A stretch of DNA of 64,000 nt from Massariosphaeria phaeospora (GCA_011032825.1 JAADJZ010000006.1:992001-1056000); one strand, 5' to 3'; shown: positions 24,547-35,359, counted from the stretch's first letter. Program-made: numbers and translations. The notes: generated by a model from the sequence alone, not told the origin.

Positions 24547-25825
24547 TGCAGGTGGTGTGCTACCCAGAACAGCCTGCGGTGTGGTCGATAGGCTTGCCTT
24601 AAGTCTGGGGAGGTGTTGTGTATGGACCGCGGGTGTTGCGGCCAGCGTCGGCTCAGTCGCGTGCCTCCATTCTTTCGGCGCTCAGCCTTACCGACGTCAG
24701 CGCCGCGGTCTGTGGCTGAGACAATCACCAGCCACTCAATCAATCAATTAGCTAACAATGTTTGTTTCACAGAGCGTCTGTGCAATATGTTTGCTATATT
24801 CCTTATTATAAAGATAGAATACTCTACCTTTGTAGTTCTGTTAGCTGTTGAGGCAGTACGCTGATAGACACGGCTTCGCAAAGGACCTAGAGAAAGATGC
24901 AAGCAAGCATGTATTCATCCCAGATATGGCAGAAGCAAACTTGGGCGCGCCTACTCGAAAGATGATTTGGAGATGAAATGCTTTTGCAGGTCCTGCGACA
25001 AGCATAGTTGTTGTAGTGGACGCGAGTTTCGGTTTCTGGAGCCGAGCTACATATTACTATATGCCAAACCGAATTTCGCCAAAATAGTCTGCATCAACAC
25101 ATGGGCATCTTCCTCCTTGTCGATACACGCGACATCCCCTCTCTTGCATAAGCTGTAGCGTGACTATCACTTGGAATGGTACGGAGTATTGGACGACATG
25201 CTGCAGAGTAGCAATCTGGACTCAGTAGCAATCTGGACTCAGTAGCAATCTGGACTCAATAGCACTCGAACGGGTTGTGGTACCCGTAAGTGAGGGATTC
25301 GGCTTTCAGAAGAAGCGCTGGGCTGGGACGCACAACTTTTCTTGTATGGCGAGCCCAAGGATGTACAGGAAGTTTCGCGGACCAACACACCGTCCACATC
25401 ACCTGCCATCCTCTCGGCTTCCGAAGCAGCAGGCCCTGCACACAGCCTGTGCGGGGAGCAGAGGTTTGTTTGAGCACAAGCAGCGCGGTTGGTTCCTGGG
25501 GGAACCATACGCGAACTGAATCCGTGCACGCTAGCTGTTGCGCGATCCTCTCTCCTCCACCCAGCCACAACAAACCGAGACACTCTCCAGGCACAAGACA
25601 CCCGCCCCAGCCTTGCATCTCGTCTCTCTCTCGCTCAATTGTGTCGTGTCGACGCTCGCGTACCTTCTCCAAGCTCCGTCACGTCGCCATGGCTGCTGCC
25701 CGCTGCTGAAGCAAGCCTGACGTGTAGCGCCGTCGCGTCGGGTGTTGGACCGTACCGTGGAACCTGCCCCTCCGTGGAATCACCACCCACCCACGCCCTC
25801 ACCTTGCCCTTACAACTTTCTACGC
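24547..25825. other. Intergenic region with a 17-bp tandem repeat
   Basis: This is the shared upstream region of the divergent E1 alpha and DBF4 genes. It includes the three-copy tandem repeat at 25207..25257. Short ORFs on both strands show no family features. Confidence 0.5.
25207..25257. repeat. Three perfect copies of a 17-bp tandem repeat
   Basis: The unit AGTAGCAATCTGGACTC occurs three times head to tail without mismatch. A fourth copy begins at 25258 with a changed base and then stops. It lies about 570 bp upstream of the DBF4 start. Confidence 0.95.
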
Positions 25826-27755
25826 ATGGCAGCCGTTGCTGTCCCACCCTCGCCCCAGGTCCTCTCCAACATGTCCACTCGTCGGGTTCCGCTGGGTAAC
25901 CTCCAGAATGCCACCAACTCGCCTCTACGCGTCCCTGCCGTCGGGGGCAAGCGCCAGCGCTCTCACGCCAGCGAGCAGCGCGATCTGTCCTACGGACAAC
26001 CAGCGGCCAAGAAACAGATCATCGAGGTCGACGATGCCGAGTCTCGCCGCCATGGACTTGTCCGTCGGAGCGGGGCCCCACCCACGGCCTTGACGAAGAA
26101 ATTCGAAGCAGCCCGAGAAGTCAAAGCCGTGCCACGCCACGCTGAGAAGTCCCAACGACAGCAAAATGAAAACCTCGAGACCATCCGGCAATGGCAGCGG
26201 CATTACCGCAGGATGTTTCCGCAGTTTGTTTTTTATTTCGAGAGCGTACCCGCGGACTTGAAGCCTAAGATCTCCAAGCAGATCCAGATGCTGGGTGCTG
26301 TACGTACATGCCATGCGTTCATCTAGCTCGCCGCTGACCGTATCCTAGCATGAAGTCAAGTTCTTCTCTCGCGAAGCTACTCACGTCATCACAACGCGTT
26401 CCATCCCCGCCGAAAACGACTCCAGCTCTTCCCTTACCAAGGGCACGGTGAACCCTGCACAACTGGAGTCCAAGAAATCTGTATTCGATACGGCGCTGCA
26501 GAAGACTAGCAATGGAGACATCCTCTGTAAGGCTAGGGAAATGAACATGAAGATATGGCCGGCCGAGAAGCTCCAGCGGATGTTGAATACCATGTTCGAT
26601 ACTGTGACTGGCGAAGAGCCTCCAAACCACCTAGCCCGCAATGGGTCTGCTACCGCCCAGTCGAAGATGGGACGCCAGTCGGACCTACAGAAACTACTAC
26701 AGAACGAAAAGCTCAATGGGCCATTGGAGCGAGACTATTCTGTCGCCACACAGGATATGATCCAGCTGCGCGGATACTACGTCTACATCCATGACATGGA
26801 CGAAGTCACACGACCAGTTATGGTACGTGAGTACCCCAAGGTGCAGAAAAAGGAGGACGGCAAATGGCCACAATTCCGTGTCTCCGGCAATGGCAAGTGT
26901 CCGTTCGTCGAAGACCCGCATTCAGCACGTCGGCAGCCCGAGCAACAGCAGCAAAACGCGAGGAAAAACATCGCGCCAGCACCACGTACACGGGCAGCAA
27001 CAGCTCTGGAAGGGAAGCGTGTTTTGGGCGAGAACAACAATCTGGCCCGACGTGTTACTGCCCCAGACCAACTTATCAAAGAGGAAGACGCGAAGCCATT
27101 ACACCCCCCAACTATAATCCCACTCAAGCGAACAAACACAGACGGTGCGCCTCCTATGTTCGGAAGTGCTCAAGCAAGTATTCGCGCAGTTCCTAGACTT
27201 ATCGGAGGGGAACCGATTGCGTCGGGCTTGCATCAGTCGAATATCACTTCCGCTATTCGCTCCCAGATGATCTCATCGACGGCTGCAGGTCCTGGGGCGC
27301 GAGCAGGGAATAGCAAAGAAGTCAATCAACTAAAGAGGAAGGTACTGGAGAAGAACAGCGTGCCTTCGGCGAACAGCGCTCACTCTTCGGCCATGAACGA
27401 CATGAGGGCTGCTATCAACCAGGACTGTCCACAGCCCATACGAGCAGCCAAACGCAAAGCCCAGGAAACGCTTGGCTACATCCGCGAAGACTCGGACGAG
27501 GAGAAGCAAGCGCGCAAGGTCGCGGCCACTCGTCGACGTAAGACTGCTGAGAAAGAACTGAAGCCCGGCTATTGCGAGAACTGCAGAGACAAGTTTAATG
27601 ACTTCGATGAGGTAAGAGGCAACTATTCGTGAAACAATGACTTTAGCTAACTGTTGGCGCAGCACATCTTGTCTCGAAAGCACCGCAAATTCGCGGTAAC
27701 AGCGGATAATTGGAAAGAGCTAGATGCTCTGCTGGCCCAACTCGACCGTCGATGA
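25826..27755 (+). CDS. DBF4: Dbf4/Dfp1-type regulatory subunit of Cdc7 (Hsk1) kinase
   Basis: Exons 25826..26299, 26349..27611 and 27663..27755 give about 609 aa. Dbf4 binds and activates Cdc7 kinase, which phosphorylates the MCM helicase to fire replication origins in S phase. The N-terminal BRCT-like motif N is near residues 125-215 (FPQFVFYFESV, HEVKFFSREATHVIT). Motif M is near 310-345 (PVMVREYPKVQ, WPQFRVSGNGKCPF). The C-terminal motif C zinc finger is Cys-x2-Cys-x9-His-x5-His (CENC, then HILSRKH). The intron at 27612..27662 splits this finger between its second Cys and first His, so the finger exists only after splicing. An in-frame Met at 25871 (MSTRRVPLGNLQNATNSPLR) resembles the usual start of fungal orthologues and may be the real start (594 aa). 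Confidence 0.9.
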
Positions 27756-28721
27756 ACATCATCACCCTTATGACATGTGCACGCCTTTTCAGCTCAAGGC
27801 ACCCCGAATTCATGAACCAGTACTACCTAAACGGCATAATTTTTCTCACCCTTTTCACTTCGTCCGCCCTCCGGCACACCCTGTTTACACTACGAATACC
27901 CAATCCGCAGCATTTTCGAGGCGCTTAATCCTTTCTTTCCGGGGACAAGGCTTGGTTGTTTGTTTCCTTAGCGGCATATCATCTGTTTTTTGGGGTGCGT
28001 ACGATGCATAAGCCATTGTATATGTTTTTCCCTCATGGCTGTTGTTTGCTCTTGCTATGGCAAAACGTTATGGCGTACTTTTAGGAAAAACGGAGTTGGT
28101 GAGCATGGCTTGGGAGTATATTTCGTGTGGGGATGGAGTCGACGATGCGGGTTGTGATACGCTGTGCGTTGCGGACCTGAGCCGAGCTGAACTGAGCTGA
28201 GCTGCGGCTATTGGTGGATATGTGTTATATCAATACGTATTAGTTATCTGAATACGTGTCAATGAGAGAGCTATCGTTCAAAGTGCAGTGTAAACTTGCA
28301 ATGTTTGCTAACGGCTAGCAGGGTTGTTTGTGCAGAGTTCTGATTGACCTTCTGCTATTAGTCTACTTTCGCCTATTCCTTCAGTAATCTAGCTGTTTCA
28401 CCCTGCGAGCGGTATGATGTGGTTTCCCGATCGTGGTCGTGGTCGCGCGGGGCTCTGATTGGTCTGGTAGGTTGGTCTCATCTAGACACGACTTCCCCAT
28501 TCCATCCATCACCTCTTTACTGATCATTCATATTAACTCTGTTCCTCATCCCCCGCAAAGCATATATCCTCGAAAACCACTCTACCTCGCAACCAGTACA
28601 ACCTCTACCGCCGCAACTCTACCTCTCCGCCCTTGTCAAACTCGCGGCTCGCTCAACTCTACATAAGTAGCTAAGCCTCACCTCAACCAATCTAATCTTC
28701 CTGGTCCACCAAGAATTCAAC
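27756..28721. other. Intergenic region, promoter of ATG12
   Basis: No coding signal is recognised. A short run of GAGCTGA-like repeats lies near 28178..28204. The last 200 bases before the ATG12 start are C/T-rich, consistent with a core promoter and 5' UTR. Confidence 0.45.
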
Positions 28722-29508
28722 ATGTCTGCCTCGCCAGAAGAACGCATACCAGATGACGGCGACACGGCGGAAGCCCCGCTCACGATGGCGGCGTCGGTCG
28801 TGCTGACGCATTTGCCGCGGGATGCGTCGAAGGCGCTGGAGATGGCTGGGGGGGTGCCGGTGCAGAAAGGTATGTATCGTATCGATTGAGATAGGATAGT
28901 GTTTTCGCATGATGGTGTGGTTCTGTGGTGTTTTCTTTTGAACTGTCTGTCTCGCTTGCATCGTTTAGTTCTGGAGGTGTCTCGTGTACGACTTTCTATT
29001 CTATGTCGCGCGTTCTATCAACCTTCCCATCTCCTACTCTCGAACCCTCGTTCACCCCTCCGAAGACTCCCCCTTCTACACCCCCCTCCTATCACTACCA
29101 AACACTAACCCCCCCACCCTCCTCTCCAGTCGTCATCCGCCTCAAACCCATCGGCTCCGCGCCCCAACTCACCCAACGCGTCTTCAAACTCTCCACGCAC
29201 CTACGCTTCGAGACCGTCGTGCGGTTCCTGCGCAAGCGGCTCGGCGTCAAGGAGCACGAGAGCGTGTTTTGCTACATTGGCGATGTGTTTGCGCCGGGGC
29301 TGGACGAGGGTATTGGTAATTTGTGGTCGGTGAGTCAGTCCTTGACGCTTCTTGTGTTCCTGCGTCTTTGCCTTGTTGTGGTTTTAGGGGTGCTGTTGTT
29401 GGGGGTGCTATTATTGGGCGGTCTTGCTAACGATGTGGCGTGCTGTAGTGCTTTAAGCAGGGTGAGGAGCTGGTGGTGGGGTATGCGCTCGCGCCGGCGT
29501 TTGGGTGA
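28722..29508 (+). CDS. ATG12: Ubiquitin-like autophagy protein Atg12
   Basis: Exons 28722..28869, 29130..29329 and 29449..29508 give about 135 aa. Atg12 is conjugated through its C-terminal Gly to Atg5, via Atg7 and Atg10, to build the E3-like complex that lipidates Atg8. The ubiquitin-fold part starts at [12 protein letters not shown] and includes [13 protein letters not shown] and the family block [20 protein letters not shown]. Exon 3 adds [19 protein letters not shown] and ends exactly on the required terminal Phe-Gly. The first 50 residues are a variable acidic leader. Introns of 260 and 119 nt are long for this window. Reading on without splicing destroys the C-terminal Gly, which strongly supports the model. 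Confidence 0.95.
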
Positions 29509-29911
29509 TGGGTGGGTGAATGGATACAAGGGCAAGGCGTGTGTGGTTTACGGCATTCGGATGAGCAGGACGAATTTAGACATGCTTAATGCATGTTTGT
29601 GCCACATGAGCACGAGGAAAGCGCCAACAAAGACATAATGTCAGTATCATCATAGGTTGGTGATAGAGACGGCTTCGAGATACCCCTGTGCGAGTGAAAC
29701 CTTCGGTACGTTCTTATCTAGAAATGCGATAGCGATACTACCATGAACGAAGACAACATCCTCAAATCCACGTTCAAATCCGTGGTACAGTCCAAAAGCC
29801 ACTAAACAATCGCGCTGCTGTGCAAAGGGTATGAAGAAATCAGGAAACCACCAACGCCAATGACGACAACAGCAAGCACCTAAGAGGGACCGACCAAGCC
29901 TCTCTCTATAC
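29509..29911. other. Convergent 3' flanks of ATG12 and panB
   Basis: No further gene is recognised in this 400-bp stretch between the two stop codons. It probably contains both 3' UTRs. Confidence 0.5.
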
Positions 29912-31026
29912 TCAGGTTGACCTCTTCTGCTCGACCACCCTTTCAAATTCCGAGAACTCATCCTTCGGCATGGGGTACGTATGTTCAGGGGCCGGATACG
30001 TTCGGCTCTTCACCTCAGTCTTGTACGCTTGGATAGCCCTCATGCTCTCATTCCATACATTCCCGTACTGCTTGACGAACTTAGGAAGGAAGCGACCGGG
30101 AGGGAAGTTCCCCAGCATATCAATCTGCACCAAGACCTGGCCCGAGCAGCCGTTGCCCGCGCCGATGCCGATGGTGGGTATGCTGAGCTCTTGGGTGACT
30201 AGTGCTGCGACTTCGGCGGGCACGGCTTCTAGCACGACGGCGAAGGCTCCGGCTTCTTGGACGGCGAGCGCGTCGTCGAGGACCTTGAGGGCGGAGGCGG
30301 TGCTCTTTCCTTGGACGCGGAAGCCGCCGAGGGCGTTCTGCCGTTGCGGGGTGAGGCCGATGTGGGCTAGCACGGGGATGCCGGCGGTTGTGATTTTGCG
30401 GATCGTGGGCGCCATTTCTTGGCCTCCTTCGAGCTTTATGGACTTGACGCGGCCTTCCTTGACCATGCGTATGGCGGATTCGAGAGCTTGTTCTGGCGCA
30501 ATCTCGTACGTTCCCATAGGCAGATCCCCCACCTAAGATGTGTTAGCGTACTGAGCCCGCATGGTAGACTTCCAGGGAGACATACCGTGAACGCACCCTT
30601 TGTTGCTCGCGCCACGGACCGGCAATGCAGCAGCATCTCCTCCATCAGGACCTCACTGGTGTCCTCCATGCCGAGCGCAACCATGGCCAGACTATCGCCG
30701 ACCAGTATCATGTCCATGCCGGCATGGTCGGCGACGTGGGCGCTCGGGAAGTCGTGCGCGGTGATCATCGTGATAGGCTCGTTCTTGCGATAGAGCGTCT
30801 GGAGGGTGTTGATAGTCACAGGCTTGCGGGTATTGGCTGGCGTCGCACCCAGCGGCGAATGCGAACTCGACCGGATCCAAGCGAGCGGCAACGACGCATG
30901 CGACAGTCTAGGCAGCGGCGACGAGCATAGCTGGAGTTGCGCGCGCGCAATCCGCGGAAGTGTTCCGAGCGTCTTCATCATGGCACGCGACATGGCCTCG
31001 GCCTCGGAACAGCGGGTGGAGGGCAA
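29912..31026 (-). CDS. panB: 3-methyl-2-oxobutanoate hydroxymethyltransferase (PanB)
   Basis: Exons complement(29912..30532, 30586..31026) give about 353 aa. PanB makes ketopantoate from 2-oxoisovalerate and methylene-tetrahydrofolate, the first step of pantothenate and CoA synthesis; the fungal enzyme is often mitochondrial. After an Arg/Ser/Leu-rich leader of about 60 residues comes ITMITAHDFPSAHVADHAGMD, then the metal/substrate motif VGDSLAMVALGMEDTSEVLMEEM. The exon junction gives AFT-VGDLPMGTYE. Other family blocks are IKLEGGQEM, VLAHIGLTPQ, the catalytic-Glu region VVLEAVPAEVAALVTQEL, and PTIGIGAGNGCSGQVLVQIDMLG. The 53-nt intron is canonical. In-frame Mets at 30993 and 30981 are alternative starts, and some would shorten the targeting leader. 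Confidence 0.95.
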
Positions 31027-31940
31027 ATTTTGGGTGCCGCGGAATCTGCGCTGGTCCGCCAGGAGGGAAGCGAAGAAATAGCAGTCATTTTCGGGGCGTT
31101 CGCGCTTTTAAATGGGCGTTTTGTCGTGTGCTCGGTTTTGCGCTGTAGGTTGCAGAACAGTCTTTCTGTCCTCGGTTGTTCCGCAACAGTCAGCAGCGGC
31201 GGGGCTAGCGGCGTCTCCTTTGTTCGGCCTCTGCCCGGACGTTGAGATGGACGTCACCTGTCAGACAGGTCGATCAAGTTCGTGCCTAGCCTCTCCGCTG
31301 TCGCAGGGTGCGCGTTAAATAGTACAGTAGGTAGTGGTGTCGTTGCATGCCGCGAAGGCTGGGCGAGCCGTGGGGGTGAAGACGATCATCGCCTTGGATC
31401 ATTGCTCGATGCGTGCGTCGTCAGATCGCAGCTCGATAGCCGAGGTCAGGGTAGATATATGGACCAGACTGTTATTCGAGGGAGAGGATGTTGACTTTCG
31501 CCATCGTCCCCGTCGTCGCTCACTGCGAGTGTGCCTGGCCGCGGCGATCTCGGAAGTGCCTGCCACGTGCCCGGAACCTCGGCGAAGCAGCGGGGGCGAT
31601 AAATAGGTAGCTGCTTGCGTGACTACCCGGGCTCGTGACGAAGCCAGGCCCTCAGGGTACCTCACTTGCTTGACTGCACTCCAGCTACTCCCTCACTATT
31701 ACACTAACAACGGCTACTTTGCAACAATACGCCAGTCCGCCAGCCGCAACACTCTTTCTAGCTCCCGAAGCGGCTCGCCTGCCTCAGATTTACCCCGCCA
31801 ACAAAGCCGTCACCAGCAAACCAACAGTCTCCAGCTCACACCTCCACACGCGTCCGGCAGGCCAGGAAACAACCTCTGCTGCACCGACTCCTCGAACCCA
31901 CTCTCGGCTTCCAAACCACTCTCGTCGAACGCGATCCACC
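31027..31940. promoter_or_regulatory. Divergent upstream region shared by panB and UBC8
   Basis: This 0.9 kb stretch lies between two divergent starts, so it should contain both promoters. Short ORFs on both strands have no recognisable features. C/T-rich tracts precede the UBC8 start (31670..31940). Confidence 0.5.
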
Positions 31941-32971
31941 ATGAGCAGCCCAAAGAGACGCATTGAGACGGATGTAGGTCATCTTGGATAAAGGCATACG
32001 CTTGAGACATGGACACGTGCTGACGGCGGCTTTGCTGTGTGTTTAGGTCATGAAGTGGGTTCACTGCCACTGGGAGCGCAAGCGGACTGCTAACGTACAA
32101 TTAGGATGTATGTCGACTCGGGGTGCCATTAGCTTCACTCGCGGCTAGTAACTGATACACGGCAGGCTTATGAGCGACTACGAGGTTACATTAGTCAACG
32201 ATAATAGTATGATTCAATTCGATCTCTGAGTGTTGCGCTGCTAACCTTGATCATAGTGTCGGTCGCTCCGCGAGCCATGCAAGTTCTCGTCCCCGATGGT
32301 GCTAACATCCCGCAGGCAGGAGTTCTATGTCAGGTTCAAAGGACCCGAAGAGAGTAAGTGTGACTGTACTATCAGAACGTGAGACCCGCCTGACCATGAT
32401 AGCACCTTTCGCTGGCGGTCTCTGGAAGATCCACGTCGAGCTCCCCGACCAGTACCCATACAAGAGTCCCAGCATCGGCTTTGTCAACCGGATATTCCAC
32501 CCCAATATCGATGAGCTGTACGTCTACCACCTGCTTCATCGTATTCATTAGAGAATCTTTCCTCAACGGACACTGCGGCTGACTGTCTGCAGATCCGGCT
32601 CCGTCTGCCTGGACGTCATCAATCAAACATGGTCACCCATGTACGACATGATCAACATCTTCGAAGTCTTCCTCCCGCAGCTACTTCGGTACCCGAATCC
32701 CACTGATCCCCTTAACGGCGAGGCCGCGGCGCTGTTGATGCGAGAGCCGAAGGGGTATGAGAACAAGGTCAAAGGTATGGCGATCTCTGGTAGCGCATTG
32801 GGTTTCGAGGTAGACTAATGGCCCTTTTCAGAATACGTACATAAGTACGCTTCGAAGGATCGGTCCGAAGACTCCGACAAAGACGATGACGATGAGGACG
32901 AGATGAGCTCTGTCGGTAGTTACGAATCCGGCGACGAGGACGAGGCACCTGGCAACATGGAGGACATCTAG
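31941..32971 (+). CDS. UBC8: Ubiquitin-conjugating enzyme E2, Ubc8/UBE2H type, with micro-exons
   Basis: Proposed exons: 31941..31973, 32047..32054, 32105..32107, 32166..32206, 32257..32257, 32316..32353, 32403..32517, 32593..32774, 32832..32971, giving 186 aa (human UBE2H 183). Ubc8 is the E2 that works with the GID/CTLH ligase in yeast and ubiquitinates histones in vitro. The start [10 protein letters not shown] matches the family. Then follow [49 protein letters not shown] and HPNIDEL. The active-site Cys lies in [13 protein letters not shown], and an acidic tail ends in GNMEDI. Nine exons in 1 kb is extreme here. The 8-, 3- and 1-nt exons are inferred because they alone restore family residues and frame. 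The later six junctions are unambiguous. Alternatives for exon 5 are 5 nt or 26 nt. Confidence 0.9.
32047..32054 (+). other. UBC8: 8-nt micro-exon of UBC8
   Basis: The bases GTCATGAA are preceded by an acceptor ending TTTAG and followed by a GTGGGT donor. They encode Val-Met and two bases of Lys, the conserved residues after the ETD of the family start. Confidence 0.8.
32105..32107 (+). other. UBC8: 3-nt micro-exon of UBC8
   Basis: The three bases GAT sit between a near-ideal branch site and acceptor (GCTAAC, then ATTAG) and a consensus GTATGT donor. Including them gives Lys-Met-Leu-Met, so the spacing from the Val-Met/Val-Lys block to the next conserved block equals that of yeast Ubc8 and human UBE2H. 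Skipping them keeps the frame but loses one residue. Confidence 0.7.
32257..32257 (+). other. UBC8: Possible 1-nt micro-exon of UBC8
   Basis: Exon 4 ends in phase 1 (one A of a codon), and the following conserved exon needs two leading bases before GCAGGAGTTC to read Met-Gln-Glu-Phe. A single T after a strong branch/acceptor (GCTAACC, CATAG) and before GTCGGT supplies this exactly. Alternatives are a 5-nt exon (Met-Ser-Glu-Phe) or a 26-nt exon with a weak GTTCTC donor, both using the acceptor four bases later. Confidence 0.5.
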
Positions 32972-34459
32972 AAGCGTCGCTCACGTTAGCCACCGACATG
33001 TTTTCCATCTCGCTTTCGGTCAATGGCGTACCCCGGGGCTCATCACGGCGCAATTTGCGGCGCCATCTTTTGCATAGGCCGCATCAACATATATTCCCCA
33101 TGGTACCGGTTTTCGGCGCTTCGGGTGTGGGTTTGGATTCTTGTTCATTGTTTACTGTTTTCTTTGGATGGGGCCCCTAGTGTGCGACTGAGCTTGGTAT
33201 AGCATACCTCAATATTCAATCTGGTGGGGACCCCACTGGGACTTGGGCTTCGGTTCTCAGATTCGAGCAGATTCGAGGTATCGGATATGGTGGTTATGTA
33301 GAGTTGCACCGGTTCCATAGGATATTACTCTATACTCTATTTCAGTGAATCGCATGTCAATCTTCTTTTTGCGGTCGTTTGCCTCTTTGCGAATCGGCTC
33401 ATAACTTGTCTATTCCTTTCAAGTATCTCAGCCATGTATGAGCTCTCTCTTTTGGTTATTTCAGCTTGCGCGCTACCTTGCCCAACTTCACTCGTGGACT
33501 ATCTAAACAGAAGTCCGCATTTACATTTGCCTCTATCTCTAATGCCGGTGTCTGCTATAACATCTTGAGCTGCTACATACAAGGACCACTTATTGGCAGC
33601 AGATCCTCGTACCACCCGTCCGCTTACATCTACCACATAACACTTCAATTTTAGCCATGCTAGCTATCGATCAGCTCGGAGGAAGCCATCAGTGGCTTGA
33701 GAAGAAACCCCAACCAACCTAAACAACAAACAACTATCAACAACTCAAAGCAACACCCCAAACAACTTCTTCTTCAACCACTAGTCATCCAGACCAGCAA
33801 TCAATGAAAAAAATGTGTATATGTCACCCGAAGGGATGTCCAGGCTGGACTCAGGGTTCTTAACCTAGATGTGATATTACCGCAACACCAAGTGCCCTTC
33901 TCTATGGAAGTGCGTGAAGAATAAAAGAGGGTAGTGGGCAGGGAGCCTGGGGGCTTATGTATGTTGGGGACTGACGCTAGCGATAGTTAGTCAGCAAAAA
34001 ACAAGCGAGCCCCGACGTTCTCCCGGCGTCCGTAATGGGCCTAGAATGCTAATTAGTCAGCAAAAGCAAGCGATGGTGCGAAGGCGAGGAGCTGGATTGG
34101 GTCTAGTGGGATATCTAGCGAACACGGGAGGGACAGGGGCTGGGCCTGTTGGGGTTACCTAGGTAGCGGGGGTTGTTGAGCATGGCCGGCGCACCTGAAC
34201 ATTCGATATCCATGCATAGATTTGTGGCAATATTATACCTGAGGGAGCTTGGAGTTATACTCAACTTGTGTCAATGTTTGCGCAAGCTTGGAGTGTTAGT
34301 AGGTTCCAATAAAAGTGCATCTTGTCCTCGCAGTACCTGTCGATCAATCCATCGCAGGCAAACCGTTATCGATAGTCCGTGCTCCGAAATCTACCTTTGG
34401 TGACATCAACCTCGACTAAGACCACTTGCTTCTCACTACTAGTCACACCGATCACAGCA
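32972..34459. other. Intergenic region upstream of COQ3
   Basis: No gene is recognised in this 1.5 kb stretch. Two imperfect copies of a motif beginning TTAGTCAGCAAAA and ending CAAGCGA lie near 33986 and 34052. Short ORFs show no family features. Confidence 0.45.
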
Positions 34460-35359
34460 ATGAAGCCATCCAATGTTACAAGAGCAATACGCCCATTACA
34501 GCAGCTTTCGCTCCAACCACCTCATCGCCATACCCCTCTCACCAACAGCTTGCGAATAGCTCTCACACCTACGCCCGCAAGACGCTCTTCCATACACTCT
34601 TCCCCCAACTCTTCCGTCGACCCCTCCGAAGTATCTCATTTCAATGCGCTCGCGTCTAGCTGGTGGGACCCGCATGGCCCATCTCGACTCCTACATCTCA
34701 TGAACCCGCTCCGCCACGAATTCATCACCCGCTGTCGCGCCAGCTCAATCGATCCACCCTCCAAGCTCCGCTATCTAGACATCGGTTGCGGCGGAGGAAT
34801 ATTCGCGGAATCGGCGGCTAGACTACCAGGCACACTCTCTGTCACGGCGATCGATCCGACGCCTGAGGTTCTTAAGATTGCAGAGGGCCACAAGAAGCGC
34901 GACCCTACGCTTGTGCAGCCAGGGAAATTGGCGTATCTCAATGCGTCGATTGAGGAGCTACCAGTCCCCGATACGCCGGCAGATGGCTACGACGTCGTCT
35001 CCGTGTTCGAAGTAATCGAGCATGTCAACGCGCCGGGCCCGTTCCTCGAGAACGTTATAAAGCACGTGAAACCTGGGGGTTGGATAGTGCTGTCGACCAT
35101 TGCGCGGACCTGGACGAGCTGGGCCGTTACGAATGTTATGGCGGAGGATGTGTTGGGTATTGTACCCAAGGGCACGCACGATTGGAATAAATATATCAAT
35201 GAGGCAGAGATGCGGGAGTGGTTCTTGAAGAGGGGCTGGGGGAGGACAGGTGGGTTGCGGACAATGGGGGTGGTATATGTACCCGGGTTGGGGTGGAAGG
35301 AAGTCCCTGGAGGTGAAGGTTGGGGGAACTACTTTTTCGGAGTGAGGAGGGATGAGTAG
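34460..35359 (+). CDS. COQ3: Ubiquinone biosynthesis O-methyltransferase Coq3, mitochondrial
   Basis: A single exon of about 299 aa. Coq3 catalyses both O-methylation steps of coenzyme Q synthesis on the matrix face of the inner mitochondrial membrane, using S-adenosylmethionine. The first 55 residues are rich in Arg, Ser, Thr and Pro with almost no acidic residues, as expected of a targeting peptide. The conserved opening is FNALASSWWDPHGPSRLLHLMNPLR. SAM motif I is YLDIGCGGGIFAESAARL, motif II includes YDVVSVFEVIEHV, and motif III is VKPGGWIVLSTIART. The tail HDWNKYINEAEM is a family signature. The start at 34460 is preferred. An in-frame start codon upstream (34379) would add 27 residues lying in what looks like the 5' UTR. 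Confidence 0.95.
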   Translation: MKPSNVTRAIRPLQQLSLQPPHRHTPLTNSLRIALTPTPARRSSIHSSPNSSVDPSEVSHFNALASSWWDPHGPSRLLHLMNPLRHEFITRCRASSIDPPSKLRYLDIGCGGGIFAESAARLPGTLSVTAIDPTPEVLKIAEGHKKRDPTLVQPGKLAYLNASIEELPVPDTPADGYDVVSVFEVIEHVNAPGPFLENVIKHVKPGGWIVLSTIARTWTSWAVTNVMAEDVLGIVPKGTHDWNKYINEAEMREWFLKRGWGRTGGLRTMGVVYVPGLGWKEVPGGEGWGNYFFGVRRDE

